This document shows, in pieces, positions 55,798-64,000 of a stretch of DNA of 64,000 bases. Source of the stretch: Aurantimonadaceae bacterium (GTDB lineage: Bacteria; Pseudomonadota; Alphaproteobacteria; Rhizobiales; Rhizobiaceae); assembly GCA_947474855.1 (NCBI GenBank), contig CANJKV010000005.1, positions 1-64,000 on the forward strand. Direction: 5' to 3'. The position numbers were made by a program, and so were the translations under genes. Positions within the stretch are counted from its first letter, which is position 1. Every line of letters begins with the position of its first letter. The notes beneath the pieces are model-generated. The model ran no database searches. It was not told where the DNA came from and worked only from the letters and a program-made list of their open reading frames with translations.

Positions 55798-58434
55798 ATG
55801 GCGACCACAACCGCTCCCACGTCCGCGAACGACCCTGCACCTTCGCGTGCGGCTTCCGGTCCCCGGATCCTGGAGCGGGTGCGATCGGTGAATCCGGCGC
55901 TTCGCCGCGGCTTAGGCCTCGCGGCGATCGTCTTCGTCTTCGCGCTGGTGGTGGCGACGCTTCGCCGGTTCGCCGGCGACGTTTCCTATGACGAGGTCGT
56001 CGCCGCGCTGCTCGCGACCTCCTGGTGGACGGTCAGCCTCGCGGTCTTGCTGACGGCCTGCAGCTACGCCTCTCTGGTTCTCTACGACGTCTTCGCCCTG
56101 CGCTATGTCGATCGGCCCCAGCCGCTGTCCGCGACCGCCTTCGTATCGTTCTGCGCCTATGCCGTCGGGAACACCGCCGGCTTCGGGCCGCTGAGCGGCG
56201 GCGCCGTCCGCTATCGGTTCTATTCGCGGCTCGGCCTGTCTCCGGAGGCGATCGCCGCGGTGATCGGGTTCGTCACGGTGGCCTTCGGCACGGGTCTCGC
56301 CGTCGCGGCCTTCACCGCCTCGGCCGTCTCGTCGGAGGCGATCGGTCCGATCCTCCACCTGCCGCCGGATCTTCTGCGCTGGGGTGCCGTCCTCGCCATC
56401 GCGGCGATCGTCGGCGGCTACCTCGTGCTTCTCCGGCGCACCCGGAGCGGGGCCGGCGGCTGGCTGCGCGCCCCGAGCCCGGCCATCGCCGGCGGCCAGC
56501 TGCTCGCCACCATCCTCGACCTCTTCTTCTCCGCGCTCGTCCTTTACGTGCTGCTGCCGGCCGGCAAGCCCGACCTGCCGGTCTTCCTGGCGATCTACAC
56601 GATCGCCGTCGCCTCCGGCGTTCTCAGCCACGTTCCCGCCGGATTGGGGGTTTTCGAGACGATCATCCTCGCGGCCATGCCGGAGACCGTTCCGTCGCAG
56701 GAGGTCCTGTCGGCGCTTCTCCTGTATCGCCTCGCCTATCACGTCCTTCCGCTGATCGCGGCCGCGCTTCTCGTGTCCGGAGCCGAGGCCCGCCGCGTCG
56801 TCGCCTCGCCGATAGCGCGGGTGACCGCCGACGCGGTCGCGCGCATCGCACCCCTCGTTCTTGCGGCGCTGACCCTCATCGCCGGCGCCATGCTGATCTT
56901 CTCCAGCGTGACGCCGGCACCGGCGGGAGACCTCGAGTTCCTCGGTTCAACCGTCGCCCTGCCCCTCGGCCTCGTCGAGGCGGCGCACTTCGCCTCCGGC
57001 GTCCTCGGCATCATTCTAGTTGTCGGATCGCGCGGGCTGGCGCAGCGTCTGGACGGCGCCTGGTGGGCGAGCGTCGCCGCCGCCTCGCTCGCGGCGGCGC
57101 TCTGCTTCCTCAAAGCCGTCGCCGTCTTCGAAGCCGCCTTCCTGGCGCTCCTCCTCCTGGCGCTGATTCCCCTGCGCGGGCGGTTCGACCGCCCGGCTTC
57201 GCTCTTTCGCGAAGCCCTCAGCGCGCCGTGGCTCTTCGCGGTCGCGATCATCCTCCTCTCCGCCGGCGCGCTCCTCTTCTTCGCCTACGAGGACGTCGAG
57301 TACAGCCATGGGCTCTGGACGGATTTCGCGTTCGGTGCCGAGGCGCCGCGCTCGTTGCGCGCCTTTCTCGGCGTCTGCGTGGTGGCCGGAGCCGTCGCGC
57401 TCTGGAGCCTCCTGCGCACGGCTCTCGATGCGGTCGCCGCGCCCAGCGCGGAGGAACTGGCCCAAGCCGTGGCGATCCTGAATCGCCAGCCGCTGGCCGA
57501 TGCCAACCTCGTACGCTCCGGCGACAAGGCTCTTCTCTTCTCCGAGAATCGCGATGCCTTTCTGATGTATGCCCGTCAGGGCCGCTCGTTCGTCTCGCTC
57601 TTCGGGCCGGTCGGCGCGCCCGCTTCGGCGGCCGAGCTCGTCTGGCGCTTCGCCGAGATGGCCCGGGAGGGTGGCGGGCGCGCCGCCCTCTACCAGATCC
57701 ATCCCGAGATGCTGCCGCTCTGCGCCGATGCGGGCCTGCGCGCCATCAAGCTCGGCGAGGCCGCGATCATCCCGCTGAAAGACTTCGACCTGAAGGGCGC
57801 GAAGCGCTCCGGGCTGCGCCAGACCGTCAACCGCGGCGAGCGCGACGGCCTGCGCTTCGAGGTCGTCCCGGTCGAGGCCGTGCCATCGGTGTTCGAGGAT
57901 CTGCGCCGGATCTCGGACGGCTGGCTGGAATCGAAGGGCGCGCGCGAGAAGCGCTTCTCCGTCGGCTGGTTCGATCGCGACTACATCCTCTCGCAGCCCG
58001 TGGCGCTAGTGCGCCTCGAAGGGCGGATCGTCGCCTTCGCCAACATCCTCGTCACCGGCACGAAGCTGCAGAGCGCGATCGACCTGATGCGCTTCGCGCC
58101 GGATGCGCCGCGCTCGACCATGGAGTTCCTGCTCCTCAGCCTCATGCTCCATATGCGCGACGAAGGCTACGAGACGTTCGATCTCGGCATGGCGCCGCTG
58201 TCGGGACTGTCCAACAGTCCGGCCGCGCCGCTTTGGAACCGGATCGGCGGCCTGGTCTTCGACCATGCCGAACGCTTCTACAACTTCCGGGGCTTGCGCG
58301 CCTTCAAGTCGAAGTTCGATCCCGACTGGTGCCCCCGTTATCTCGCCGTCTCGGGTGGGCTCCCGCCGGCCCTCGCCCTGGCCGACATCTCGCAACTCAT
58401 CGCCGGCGGACTGACGGGTGTGGTGTCGAAATGA
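55798..58434 (+). CDS. mprF: Lysyl-phosphatidylglycerol synthase/flippase (MprF, LpiA)
   Basis: 878 residues. N-terminal half with about 12-14 membrane helices forms the flippase, including the conserved GNTAGFGPLSGGAVRYRFYSRLGLS and HVPAGLGVFE. C-terminal cytosolic DUF2156 domain (about 560-870) transfers lysine from Lys-tRNA to phosphatidylglycerol, ending in the typical NFRGLRAFKSKFDPDWCPRYLA. Lysyl-PG lowers the negative charge of the membrane and protects against cationic peptides and acid. In Rhizobium and Agrobacterium the gene is lpiA and forms an acid-induced operon with acvB, exactly the order here, with a 4-base overlap (ATGA). Confidence 0.97.
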   Translation: MATTTAPTSANDPAPSRAASGPRILERVRSVNPALRRGLGLAAIVFVFALVVATLRRFAGDVSYDEVVAALLATSWWTVSLAVLLTACSYASLVLYDVFALRYVDRPQPLSATAFVSFCAYAVGNTAGFGPLSGGAVRYRFYSRLGLSPEAIAAVIGFVTVAFGTGLAVAAFTASAVSSEAIGPILHLPPDLLRWGAVLAIAAIVGGYLVLLRRTRSGAGGWLRAPSPAIAGGQLLATILDLFFSALVLYVLLPAGKPDLPVFLAIYTIAVASGVLSHVPAGLGVFETIILAAMPETVPSQEVLSALLLYRLAYHVLPLIAAALLVSGAEARRVVASPIARVTADAVARIAPLVLAALTLIAGAMLIFSSVTPAPAGDLEFLGSTVALPLGLVEAAHFASGVLGIILVVGSRGLAQRLDGAWWASVAAASLAAALCFLKAVAVFEAAFLALLLLALIPLRGRFDRPASLFREALSAPWLFAVAIILLSAGALLFFAYEDVEYSHGLWTDFAFGAEAPRSLRAFLGVCVVAGAVALWSLLRTALDAVAAPSAEELAQAVAILNRQPLADANLVRSGDKALLFSENRDAFLMYARQGRSFVSLFGPVGAPASAAELVWRFAEMAREGGGRAALYQIHPEMLPLCADAGLRAIKLGEAAIIPLKDFDLKGAKRSGLRQTVNRGERDGLRFEVVPVEAVPSVFEDLRRISDGWLESKGAREKRFSVGWFDRDYILSQPVALVRLEGRIVAFANILVTGTKLQSAIDLMRFAPDAPRSTMEFLLLSLMLHMRDEGYETFDLGMAPLSGLSNSPAAPLWNRIGGLVFDHAERFYNFRGLRAFKSKFDPDWCPRYLAVSGGLPPALALADISQLIAGGLTGVVSK

Positions 58435-59759
58435 GGCCGTCTTCCCTTCTTCTGGTCGCCGCATCCCTTCTCGCGTCCGGAGCGGCCGCTAGCGCCGCGC
58501 CCGGCGAGGGGTGGCAGGGCAAGTTCCTGGGCCAGCCGGTGATCCTGACACCGGCCGCCGAGGCCGTTCGATCCGAGGTCGTCCTGATATCGGATGCAAA
58601 CGGCTGGAGCGCCGACGATGCCGCGCTCGCCGAGCGGCTCAAGGATGCGGGCAGCATCGTTCTCGGGCTCGACTATCCATCGATCGTCGAGGCGATCAAC
58701 GCGTCGAGCGACTCCTGCGCCTATCTCGTTTCCGACATCGAATCCCTTAGCCAGACGGTTCAGCGCGGCATCGGCAATGCGAGCCTGCAGCAGCCGGCCG
58801 TGACCGGCTTCGGAGCCGGCGCCACGCTGGCCCTCGGCATCGTCGCCCAAACGCCGGGGGCAACGATCGCGCGAACCGTCGCGATCGATCCCGGCGACCG
58901 CCTGCCCTTCGACAAGCCGCTCTGCACGCCGGCCGCGAAGGAGCTGACGCCGTCGGGCACGATCTATGCTTTGACCGCCGGTGCCTTGCCCAATCCCGTG
59001 AAGGTGATCTTCACGCCAGCTGCCACCGATCTTGGCCGAGCGCATGCGGAGCGGCTCGACGACAGTTGGGAGGCGATCGAGATCGAGAACACCGACGAGG
59101 CGCCTTTCGATGCCGCCTTCACAGAACTGCGGTCGGCCGGCGACGGCGAGGCGCAGCTGGCCGATCTGCCGCTCGCGGTCCTCGATGCGGAACCGTCGAG
59201 GGATGCGATGGCCGTCGTTTATTCCGGCGATGGCGGCTGGCGCGACCTCGACAAGATCGTCGCCGAGCATCTCCAGCAGGCCGGCGTGCCCGTGGTCGGG
59301 GTGGATTCGCTGCGCTACTTCTGGTCGGAAAAAACGCCGCAGCAGACCGCGGCCGACCTGCAGGCGATCATCGACGCCTATTCCAAGCGCTGGAACGTGT
59401 CGAAGGTCTACCTCGTCGGCTATTCCTTCGGTGCCGACATCCTACCCTCGACCTACCTCGCCATGGACGATGGCCACCGGGCCAAGGTCGAGCGCCTGTC
59501 GCTGCTCGCGCTCGCCGCAAGCGGAGACTATCGGATTTCGGTCGCCGGCTGGCTCGGCATCTCGTCCGGCAAGGGACCCTCTACCCTGGCCGACCTCGCG
59601 CGGATCCCGGCCTCCATCGTGCAATGCTTCTACGGCTCAGACGACGCGGACAGCGTTTGCGGGAGCCTGCGCGACAAGGGCGTCCAGGTGATCGAGACGA
59701 GCGGCGGGCATCACTTCGACGGCGACTACCAGGCGCTGGCCGACAGGATCCTCGGCTGA
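58431..59759 (+). CDS. acvB: AcvB/VirJ-family lysyl-phosphatidylglycerol hydrolase
   Basis: 442 residues, periplasmic. Signal peptide (MRPSSLLLVAASLLASGAAASA), a degenerate N-terminal alpha/beta domain, then an active alpha/beta hydrolase domain with YSGDGGWRDLD and nucleophile elbow VGYSFGAD; the catalytic His is probably in SGGHHFDG at the C-terminus. Agrobacterium AcvB is needed for virulence and was shown to hydrolyse lysyl-PG. With the overlapping mprF it sets the level of lysyl-PG. The true start is the ATG at 58431; the track's 1244-residue ORF runs back through mprF in another frame. Confidence 0.95.
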   Translation: MRPSSLLLVAASLLASGAAASAAPGEGWQGKFLGQPVILTPAAEAVRSEVVLISDANGWSADDAALAERLKDAGSIVLGLDYPSIVEAINASSDSCAYLVSDIESLSQTVQRGIGNASLQQPAVTGFGAGATLALGIVAQTPGATIARTVAIDPGDRLPFDKPLCTPAAKELTPSGTIYALTAGALPNPVKVIFTPAATDLGRAHAERLDDSWEAIEIENTDEAPFDAAFTELRSAGDGEAQLADLPLAVLDAEPSRDAMAVVYSGDGGWRDLDKIVAEHLQQAGVPVVGVDSLRYFWSEKTPQQTAADLQAIIDAYSKRWNVSKVYLVGYSFGADILPSTYLAMDDGHRAKVERLSLLALAASGDYRISVAGWLGISSGKGPSTLADLARIPASIVQCFYGSDDADSVCGSLRDKGVQVIETSGGHHFDGDYQALADRILG

Positions 59760-59764
59760 CGCGC

Positions 59765-59782
59765 GGGCTGGCCCAGCCTTTT
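59765..59782 (+). terminator. Likely intrinsic terminator of mprF-acvB
   Basis: Short GC hairpin (GGGCT-GGCCC-AGCCT) starting five bases after the acvB stop and running directly into TTTTCATTT on the plus strand. The stem is short, but position and T-run fit an intrinsic terminator. Confidence 0.5.
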
Positions 59783-59785
59783 CAT

Positions 59786-59839
59786 TTAATTTGCCGGTTA
59801 ACCAGAAAAGCAGCCTTGCTTAACCTGCCGTAGCGTTAA
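59786..59839. promoter_or_regulatory. Cluster of four TTAA-core motifs upstream of the zinc-ribbon gene
   Basis: TTAATTT, then GGTTAACC, CTTAACC and CGTTAACG lie within 54 bases, ending about 50 bases before the zinc-ribbon ATG. TTAACC is the core of CtrA half-sites in alphaproteobacteria, but no pair has the canonical TTAA-N7-TTAA spacing (the closest is N8). CtrA control is a hypothesis only; the cluster itself is plainly visible. Confidence 0.35.
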
Positions 59840-59889
59840 CGAGCCGTGAGCAGCTATTCTCCTGGGTGTTGAAACGAGGAGATACGGCG

Positions 59890-60117
59890 ATGATGCTCTC
59901 GGTTTGCCCCATCTGCGACGAGGTTGCCAAAGCCGCGCACGACCGGGACGGCGACGGCATGCGCTTCAACTGCGATGCGTGCGGCGACTTCGGCATCTCC
60001 GAAGCCAGCGCTTTCTCGATGCACCGCTACGCTTCCGAGCTTCGCCGAAGCTTCCTGCGCGCGGCGGCGCATCGGGCCGAGCCGGGCTCCGTGCCGGTCA
60101 TCACGCATATCGACTGA
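59890..60117 (+). CDS. Small zinc-ribbon protein
   Basis: 75 residues. Two CxxC pairs, VCPICDE and NCDACGD, separated by about 22 residues, fit a zinc ribbon; a helical C-terminus (RYASELRRSFLRAAAHRA) follows. Function unknown; it may contact nucleic acid or another protein. The start at 59890 is preceded by AGGAG at eight bases. Lone gene after the acvB terminator. Confidence 0.72.
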   Translation: MMLSVCPICDEVAKAAHDRDGDGMRFNCDACGDFGISEASAFSMHRYASELRRSFLRAAAHRAEPGSVPVITHID

Positions 60118-60227
60118 CCGACCAGCTTTTGCCGCCGGCGACGGTGGCAAAGCGCGTCAGGCGCCTAGATGCCCGTCGGTCCCTATGCGATAGGGCCCGT
60201 AACGAAGCGCGGCAGGAGTGGCGCCAC

Positions 60228-60479
60228 ATGATGACGGCAGAAGACAAGGATGCGATCGTCGACCAGATCGGAAGCCTGTTCGAGGGCCTCGACCTGAACG
60301 ACGTGGCCGATATCCTGGCCGTGCAGCTCGCGCTCCTGACGAGCCAGGGTTCGGATGCGGTCGATGACGCGGTGATCTTCCTCAACGAGATTCGCGACGA
60401 GGCCGAGGCGATCCTGCGCACCGAACTCTCCGAGGACGACGAGGATGCTGACGGCGACGAGGCGCCTCGCCAGCAGTAG
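60228..60479 (+). CDS. Small acidic cytoplasmic protein of unknown function
   Basis: 83 residues, mostly helical and acidic (SLFEGLDLNDVADILAVQLALL; a DDEDADGDEAP tail). No family recognised. The ATG at 60228 has AGGAG nine bases upstream; the ATG at 60231 is adjacent. The longer track ORF from 59904 is out of frame with the real upstream gene. Confidence 0.68.
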   Translation: MMTAEDKDAIVDQIGSLFEGLDLNDVADILAVQLALLTSQGSDAVDDAVIFLNEIRDEAEAILRTELSEDDEDADGDEAPRQQ

Positions 60480-60572
60480 ATCGAGAGCGCCGTCACGACA
60501 CGACGCATCTTGCCGAGCGGGCCGCGATCGACTTTCATCTGCGCAGGCACGGGAACGGGGCGATCGATCCTC

Positions 60573-61193
60573 ATGGGCAGTTCGGGTTCGGCAGCACTCG
60601 CCAGCGACGCGGAGCGCCTCGAAACGCTCCGCGCGCTCGATCTCCTGGATACGCCGACGGAGCCGCGTTTCGACGAGATCACGCAACTCGCCTCGCAGGC
60701 CTGCAACGCGCCCATCGCGCTCGTCACGCTGGTCGACAAGGATCGTCAGTGGTTCAAGTCGCGCCACGGCCTTGAACTGACGGAAACGGTTCTCGACCAG
60801 TCGGTCTGCGCTCACGCTCTCGGCCAGCACGATCTTCTCGTGATCCCCGACCTGTCCAAGGACGAGCGGACGCGCAACAATCCCCTCGTCACCGGCGGGT
60901 CGCACCTGCGCTTCTACGCGGGGGCGCCGCTCGTCGCGCCGAACGGCCACGTGCTCGGCACGCTCTGCGTCGTCGACGACGTACCACGCCCGGACGGGCT
61001 CGCACCGGGGCAGGCGGCGATTCTCTCGACGCTGGCGCGGGACGTCATGGACGAGATCCGCCGAAGCCGCGGCCCGGAAGCGATCTCCGAAAACGCGCGG
61101 ATGCCGCAGGAGCCATCGCCGCAAGCGGAGGTCGCGAAGGGCGGCGGTCTGCGGAAGCTCGTGCGCCGCCTCGCCGCGCGCCTGCCGCTCTGA
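60573..61193 (+). CDS. GAF-domain protein
   Basis: 206 residues. A single GAF domain at about 25-160 (PRFDEITQLASQACNAPIALVTLVDKDRQWFKS...; FYAGAPLVAPNGHVLGTLCVVDD) in the arrangement often fused to kinases or diguanylate cyclases, but here with no output domain. A basic tail (LRKLVRRLAARLPL) follows. It may bind a small ligand or sense redox through Cys residues. Start at 60573; the TTG at 60510 in the track is possible but not supported. Confidence 0.88.
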   Translation: MGSSGSAALASDAERLETLRALDLLDTPTEPRFDEITQLASQACNAPIALVTLVDKDRQWFKSRHGLELTETVLDQSVCAHALGQHDLLVIPDLSKDERTRNNPLVTGGSHLRFYAGAPLVAPNGHVLGTLCVVDDVPRPDGLAPGQAAILSTLARDVMDEIRRSRGPEAISENARMPQEPSPQAEVAKGGGLRKLVRRLAARLPL

Positions 61194-61295
61194 CGCCCCG
61201 ACCATCACCGCGATTTGATGGTCAGGCTCGATTGTCGCCGGGACCGCGAGCGCGACACTCTTAGCTTGCTCATCGCGGGCCAAGGGACGTCAATC

Positions 61296-61721
61296 ATGCT
61301 GCCACGCCGTTCTTCGCCGTTCGCGGCGGTTCTTCTCGCCGCGTCCCTTTTGACGGCTCTGCCCGCGCGCGCGGACGATGCCGGCGACGTCCAGTCGACG
61401 ATCGCCAGCCAGCTGCAGGCCTTCAGGTCCGGCGACGGACCAGCCGCCTACTCCTTCGCAGCCCCGAACATCCGCGCGATGTTTCCCGATGCCGGCACAT
61501 TCATGTCGATGGTGCAACAGGGATACGACCCGGTCTACAACGCCGCGCAGTCCAGTTTCGGCGCGCTGATGCCGGAAGGGTCGGGCTTTCGCCAGGAAGT
61601 GTTTCTCACCGACGCCAAGGGCGTGAACTGGATCGCGAGCTATACGCTGGAGCGGCAGGCGGATGGATCGATGAAGATCACCGGCTGCTCCATCCGCAAG
61701 AGCGACGATCTCTCGGCCTGA
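61296..61721 (+). CDS. Exported DUF4864-type protein
   Basis: 141 residues. Signal peptide (SSPFAAVLLAASLLTALPARA), then a compact domain with VQSTIASQLQAFRSGDGPAAYSFAAPNIRAMFP and WIASYTLERQADGSMKITGC, which matches the DUF4864 pattern, an NTF2/SnoaL-like small fold common in alphaproteobacteria. No known function. It ends eight bases before the convergent tgt stop. Confidence 0.82.
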   Translation: MLPRRSSPFAAVLLAASLLTALPARADDAGDVQSTIASQLQAFRSGDGPAAYSFAAPNIRAMFPDAGTFMSMVQQGYDPVYNAAQSSFGALMPEGSGFRQEVFLTDAKGVNWIASYTLERQADGSMKITGCSIRKSDDLSA

Positions 61722-61728
61722 ACAGCCC

Positions 61729-62859
61729 TCACATCGGCGCGACGTCGCCTCGGGCCCAGCCGGCCTGCGTTTCCGCGAAGAAGGCGTCGAAGCGTCCGTG
61801 TTCGATCGCGTCGCGGATGCCGGCCATCAGCGACTGATAATAGTGCAGGTTGTTCCAGGTGAGCAGCATTCCGGCGAGAGCTTCGTCGGTGCGCACGAGA
61901 TGGTGGAGGTAGGCGCGGGAATAATCGCGCGTCGCCGGACAGGTCGATCCCGGATCGAGCGGCCGCGGATCCTCGGCGTGGCGAGCGTTCTTGAGGTTGA
62001 TGCGCCCCATCCGCGTAAAGGCGAGGCCGTGCCGACCCGCCCGCGTCGGCATCACGCAGTCGAACATGTCGATCCCGCGCGCCACGGACTTCAGGATGTC
62101 GTCCGGCGTGCCGACGCCCATGAGGTAGCGCGGCTTGTCCACGGGCAGCGCCGGCAGCGTGGCCTCCAGGATGCGCAGCATCTCGGCCTGCGGCTCGCCG
62201 ACCGCCAAGCCACCAACGGCGTAGCCCTTGAGGTCCATCGCGGCGAGCGCCTCGGCCGAGCGAACGCGCAGGTCCTCTTCCGTGCCCCCCTGGACGATGC
62301 CGAACATCGCCTTGCCCGGCTGGTCGCCGAAGGCCGTCTTGCAGCGCTCGGCCCAGCGCAGCGACATCTCCATGGCCCGCTCGACTTCCGCGCGCTCCGC
62401 TGGCAGCCGGATGCATTCGTCGAGCTGCATCTGGATGTCGGAATCGAGAAGGCCCTGGATCTCGATCGACCGCTCGGGGGTCAGCGAATGAACGCTGCCG
62501 TCGACGTGCGAGCGGAAGGTGACGCCGGTCTCGTCGAGCTTGCGCAGATCCGCCAGCGACATGACCTGGAACCCGCCTGAATCGGTCAGGATCGGATAGG
62601 GCCAGCGCGCGAACTCATGGAGACCGCCGAGGCGGGCCATCCGCTCGGCGCCCGGCCGCAGCATCAAGTGATACACGTTGCCGAGGATGATGTCCGAGCC
62701 GAGCTCGCGCACCTGGTCGAGATACATCGCCTTCACAGTTCCGGCAGTTCCGACCGGCATGAAAGCGGGCGTGCGCACGGTACCGCGCGGCATCGTGATC
62801 TCGCCGCGACGGGCACGGCCATCGCTGGCAAGGAGGTTGAAGGTAAACGTGTCGCTCAT
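61729..62859 (-). CDS. tgt: Queuine tRNA-ribosyltransferase with altered zinc site
   Basis: Exchanges guanine-34 for preQ1 in GUN-anticodon tRNAs. 376 residues; both active-site aspartates are present ([13 protein letters not shown] and [15 protein letters not shown]). In the E. coli and Zymomonas enzymes a zinc is held by C-x-C-x2-C and a later His. The aligned place here reads [21 protein letters not shown], and the later segment reads [10 protein letters not shown], so only one Cys of the set remains and the His is Asn. The fold must be stabilised differently. The start at 62859 overlaps the queA stop (ATGA); the long track ORF is an artefact. Confidence 0.95.
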   Translation of the reverse strand: MSDTFTFNLLASDGRARRGEITMPRGTVRTPAFMPVGTAGTVKAMYLDQVRELGSDIILGNVYHLMLRPGAERMARLGGLHEFARWPYPILTDSGGFQVMSLADLRKLDETGVTFRSHVDGSVHSLTPERSIEIQGLLDSDIQMQLDECIRLPAERAEVERAMEMSLRWAERCKTAFGDQPGKAMFGIVQGGTEEDLRVRSAEALAAMDLKGYAVGGLAVGEPQAEMLRILEATLPALPVDKPRYLMGVGTPDDILKSVARGIDMFDCVMPTRAGRHGLAFTRMGRINLKNARHAEDPRPLDPGSTCPATRDYSRAYLHHLVRTDEALAGMLLTWNNLHYYQSLMAGIRDAIEHGRFDAFFAETQAGWARGDVAPM

Positions 62860-63953
62860 GTCTCGTCGTCGGCTCGGTCGAGAAGGCAGGCGTCGCCGTA
62901 GGAGTAGAAGCGGTAGCCTTCCGCGATCGCGTGATCGTAGGCGCGCCGCATGCGGTCGGTGCCGGCAAAGGCGCTGACGAGCATGAAGAGCGTCGAGCGC
63001 GGCAGGTGGAAGTTCGTCATCAGGCGGTCGACGGCTCGAAAACGGTAGCCGGGCGTGATGAAGATGTCGGTGGCTCCCGAGAACGGCGCCACGGTGCCAT
63101 CCTCGCGCGCCGCACTCTCCAGGAGCCGCAGCGAGGTCGTGCCGACCGCGACGAGCCGGCCGCCAGCCGCGCGTGCGGCGTTGATCCGCTCGGCGACTTC
63201 GGGCGTCACCGTTCCGATCTCGGCGTGCATGCGGTGGTCGCGCGTGTCTTCCGCCTTCACCGGAAGGAAGGTGCCGGCGCCGACATGCAGCGTGACGAAG
63301 GCAGTGCCGACGCCGCGCGCCTCGACGGCGGCCAGCAGCTCGGGTGTCCAGTGCAGGCCGGCCGTGGGCGCCGCCACGGCGCCCTCCTCGCGCGCATAGA
63401 TCGTCTGATAGTCCGCGCGGTCCTGCGCGTCCTGCGGGCGCTTCGAAGCGATGTAGGGTGGCAAGGGGATCGCGCCGGCACCGGCGATCGCGGCGTCGAG
63501 ATGCGCGCCGGAAAGGTCGAACTGCAGCGTCACCTCGCCCGCTTCGCCCTTGTCCTCGACGGTCGCGTCGAGCGCGCCGAGGAGGCACGCTTCGCCACCG
63601 TCGCCGAAGGCGATGCGGTCGCCGACGGCCACGCGCTTGGCGGGACGCACGAAGGCTTTCCAGCAATCGGGCGCGACGCGCATGTGCAGCGTCGCGTCGA
63701 TGCGCGCCGTGCCCTCGCCGGGCGCAAGCCCTTCGCGGCGGCGCAGCCCGGTCAGCTGCGCCGGGATAACCTTGGTATCGTTGAAGACGAGGAGGTCGCC
63801 GGGCGTCAATTCGTCCACGAGATCGCGGACGTGACGGTCGCGGAACGGCACGCCGGGCGCGACTGCCAGGAGCCGCGCGGCTTCGCGGGGAACTGCCGGA
63901 CGGAGCGCGATCCGCTCCTCCGGCAGTTCGAAGTCGAACAGGTCGACGCGCAA
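62856..63953 (-). CDS. queA: tRNA preQ1(34) S-adenosylmethionine ribosyltransferase-isomerase
   Basis: Uses the ribosyl part of SAM to turn preQ1 in tRNA into epoxyqueuosine. 365 residues, beginning [19 protein letters not shown]. Conserved stretches: [59 protein letters not shown] and [18 protein letters not shown]. Operon with tgt by 4-base overlap; this is the usual pairing. Its promoter is just beyond the 47 bases left in the window. Confidence 0.98.
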   Translation of the reverse strand: MRVDLFDFELPEERIALRPAVPREAARLLAVAPGVPFRDRHVRDLVDELTPGDLLVFNDTKVIPAQLTGLRRREGLAPGEGTARIDATLHMRVAPDCWKAFVRPAKRVAVGDRIAFGDGGEACLLGALDATVEDKGEAGEVTLQFDLSGAHLDAAIAGAGAIPLPPYIASKRPQDAQDRADYQTIYAREEGAVAAPTAGLHWTPELLAAVEARGVGTAFVTLHVGAGTFLPVKAEDTRDHRMHAEIGTVTPEVAERINAARAAGGRLVAVGTTSLRLLESAAREDGTVAPFSGATDIFITPGYRFRAVDRLMTNFHLPRSTLFMLVSAFAGTDRMRRAYDHAIAEGYRFYSYGDACLLDRADDET

Positions 63954-64000
63954 GGCGCGACCTTCGGATCAGCTATCCGCGGCGATACGCGCCGTGGTGA

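Noticed and set aside
56025-58430. N-terminal 800 residues of the 1244-residue ORF ending in acvB
   Set aside because: This part is the wrong frame of mprF. The real acvB starts at 58431 with a signal peptide. Not a gene fusion.
62860-63666. N-terminal extension of the track's tgt ORF
   Set aside because: It is antiparallel-frame noise within queA. Tgt begins at 62859 with the family start.

Overview
This 64 kb window is GC-rich chromosomal DNA from an alphaproteobacterium, almost certainly of the order Hyphomicrobiales (Rhizobiales). The evidence is gene order and content: dusB(nifR3)-ntrB-ntrC-ntrY-ntrX-trkA-hfq-hflX, a fused ispDF, rlpA-dac-tmk-holB-metG-tatD, sdhE-mfd divergent from recG, phosphatidylcholine synthase, an IalB-family protein, a MucR/Ros regulator and an lpiA(mprF)-acvB pair. 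I cannot name the genus. A family such as Aurantimonadaceae would fit the overall look, but that is a guess. No phage, transposase, integrase or CRISPR array was found.

Layout. 0-5 kb: the end of lpdA (E3 of pyruvate dehydrogenase), a small membrane protein, lipA and ratA, then convergent cinA-ispDF. 5.1-15.8 kb: the nitrogen/redox signalling block dusB-ntrBC-ntrYX, then trkA, hfq and hflX, closed by convergent mazG. 17-26 kb: a PRC-barrel protein, then on the minus strand rlpA, a D-Ala carboxypeptidase homologue, tmk, holB, metG, tatD and an MBL hydrolase, with several 4-base stop/start overlaps. 26-35 kb: a possible lipid A/core sugar-modification cassette (GT2 synthase, LAB_N protein, tRNA-Ser(TGA), polytopic glycosyltransferase), then qor, pcs, a UbiH-like monooxygenase, an AEC transporter, hspQ and an IalB-family protein. 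35-49 kb: an unpaired YejA-like binding protein, sdhE-mfd, recG, an unknown membrane protein, glmS, glmU, ccdA and an alpha/beta hydrolase. 49-60 kb: tRNA-Lys(TTT) followed by an envelope-flavoured block: a heparin-lyase-like secreted protein, a MucR homologue lacking zinc ligands, a class B PBP outside any dcw cluster, an L,D-transpeptidase-fold lipoprotein, a single-domain response regulator and the lpiA/mprF-acvB operon. 60-64 kb: four small genes and tgt-queA of queuosine synthesis.

How the parts work together. Much of the window concerns the envelope (GlmS/GlmU precursors, IspDF isoprenoids, RlpA, PBPs, L,D-transpeptidase fold, MprF/AcvB lysyl-PG turnover, Pcs, lipid A sugar cassette) and signalling (NtrBC/NtrYX, MucR, receiver protein, Hfq). 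The remainder is housekeeping for lipoylation, tRNA modification and charging, and DNA repair.

I do not see a clear-cut new multi-gene system. The observations most worth checking are proteins whose family-defining residues have changed: a queuine tRNA-ribosyltransferase without its zinc-ligand set, a zinc-less MucR homologue, and a D-Ala-D-Ala carboxypeptidase with altered SxN and KTG motifs. The lipid A cassette around tRNA-Ser and several small unannotated proteins are also worth checking.
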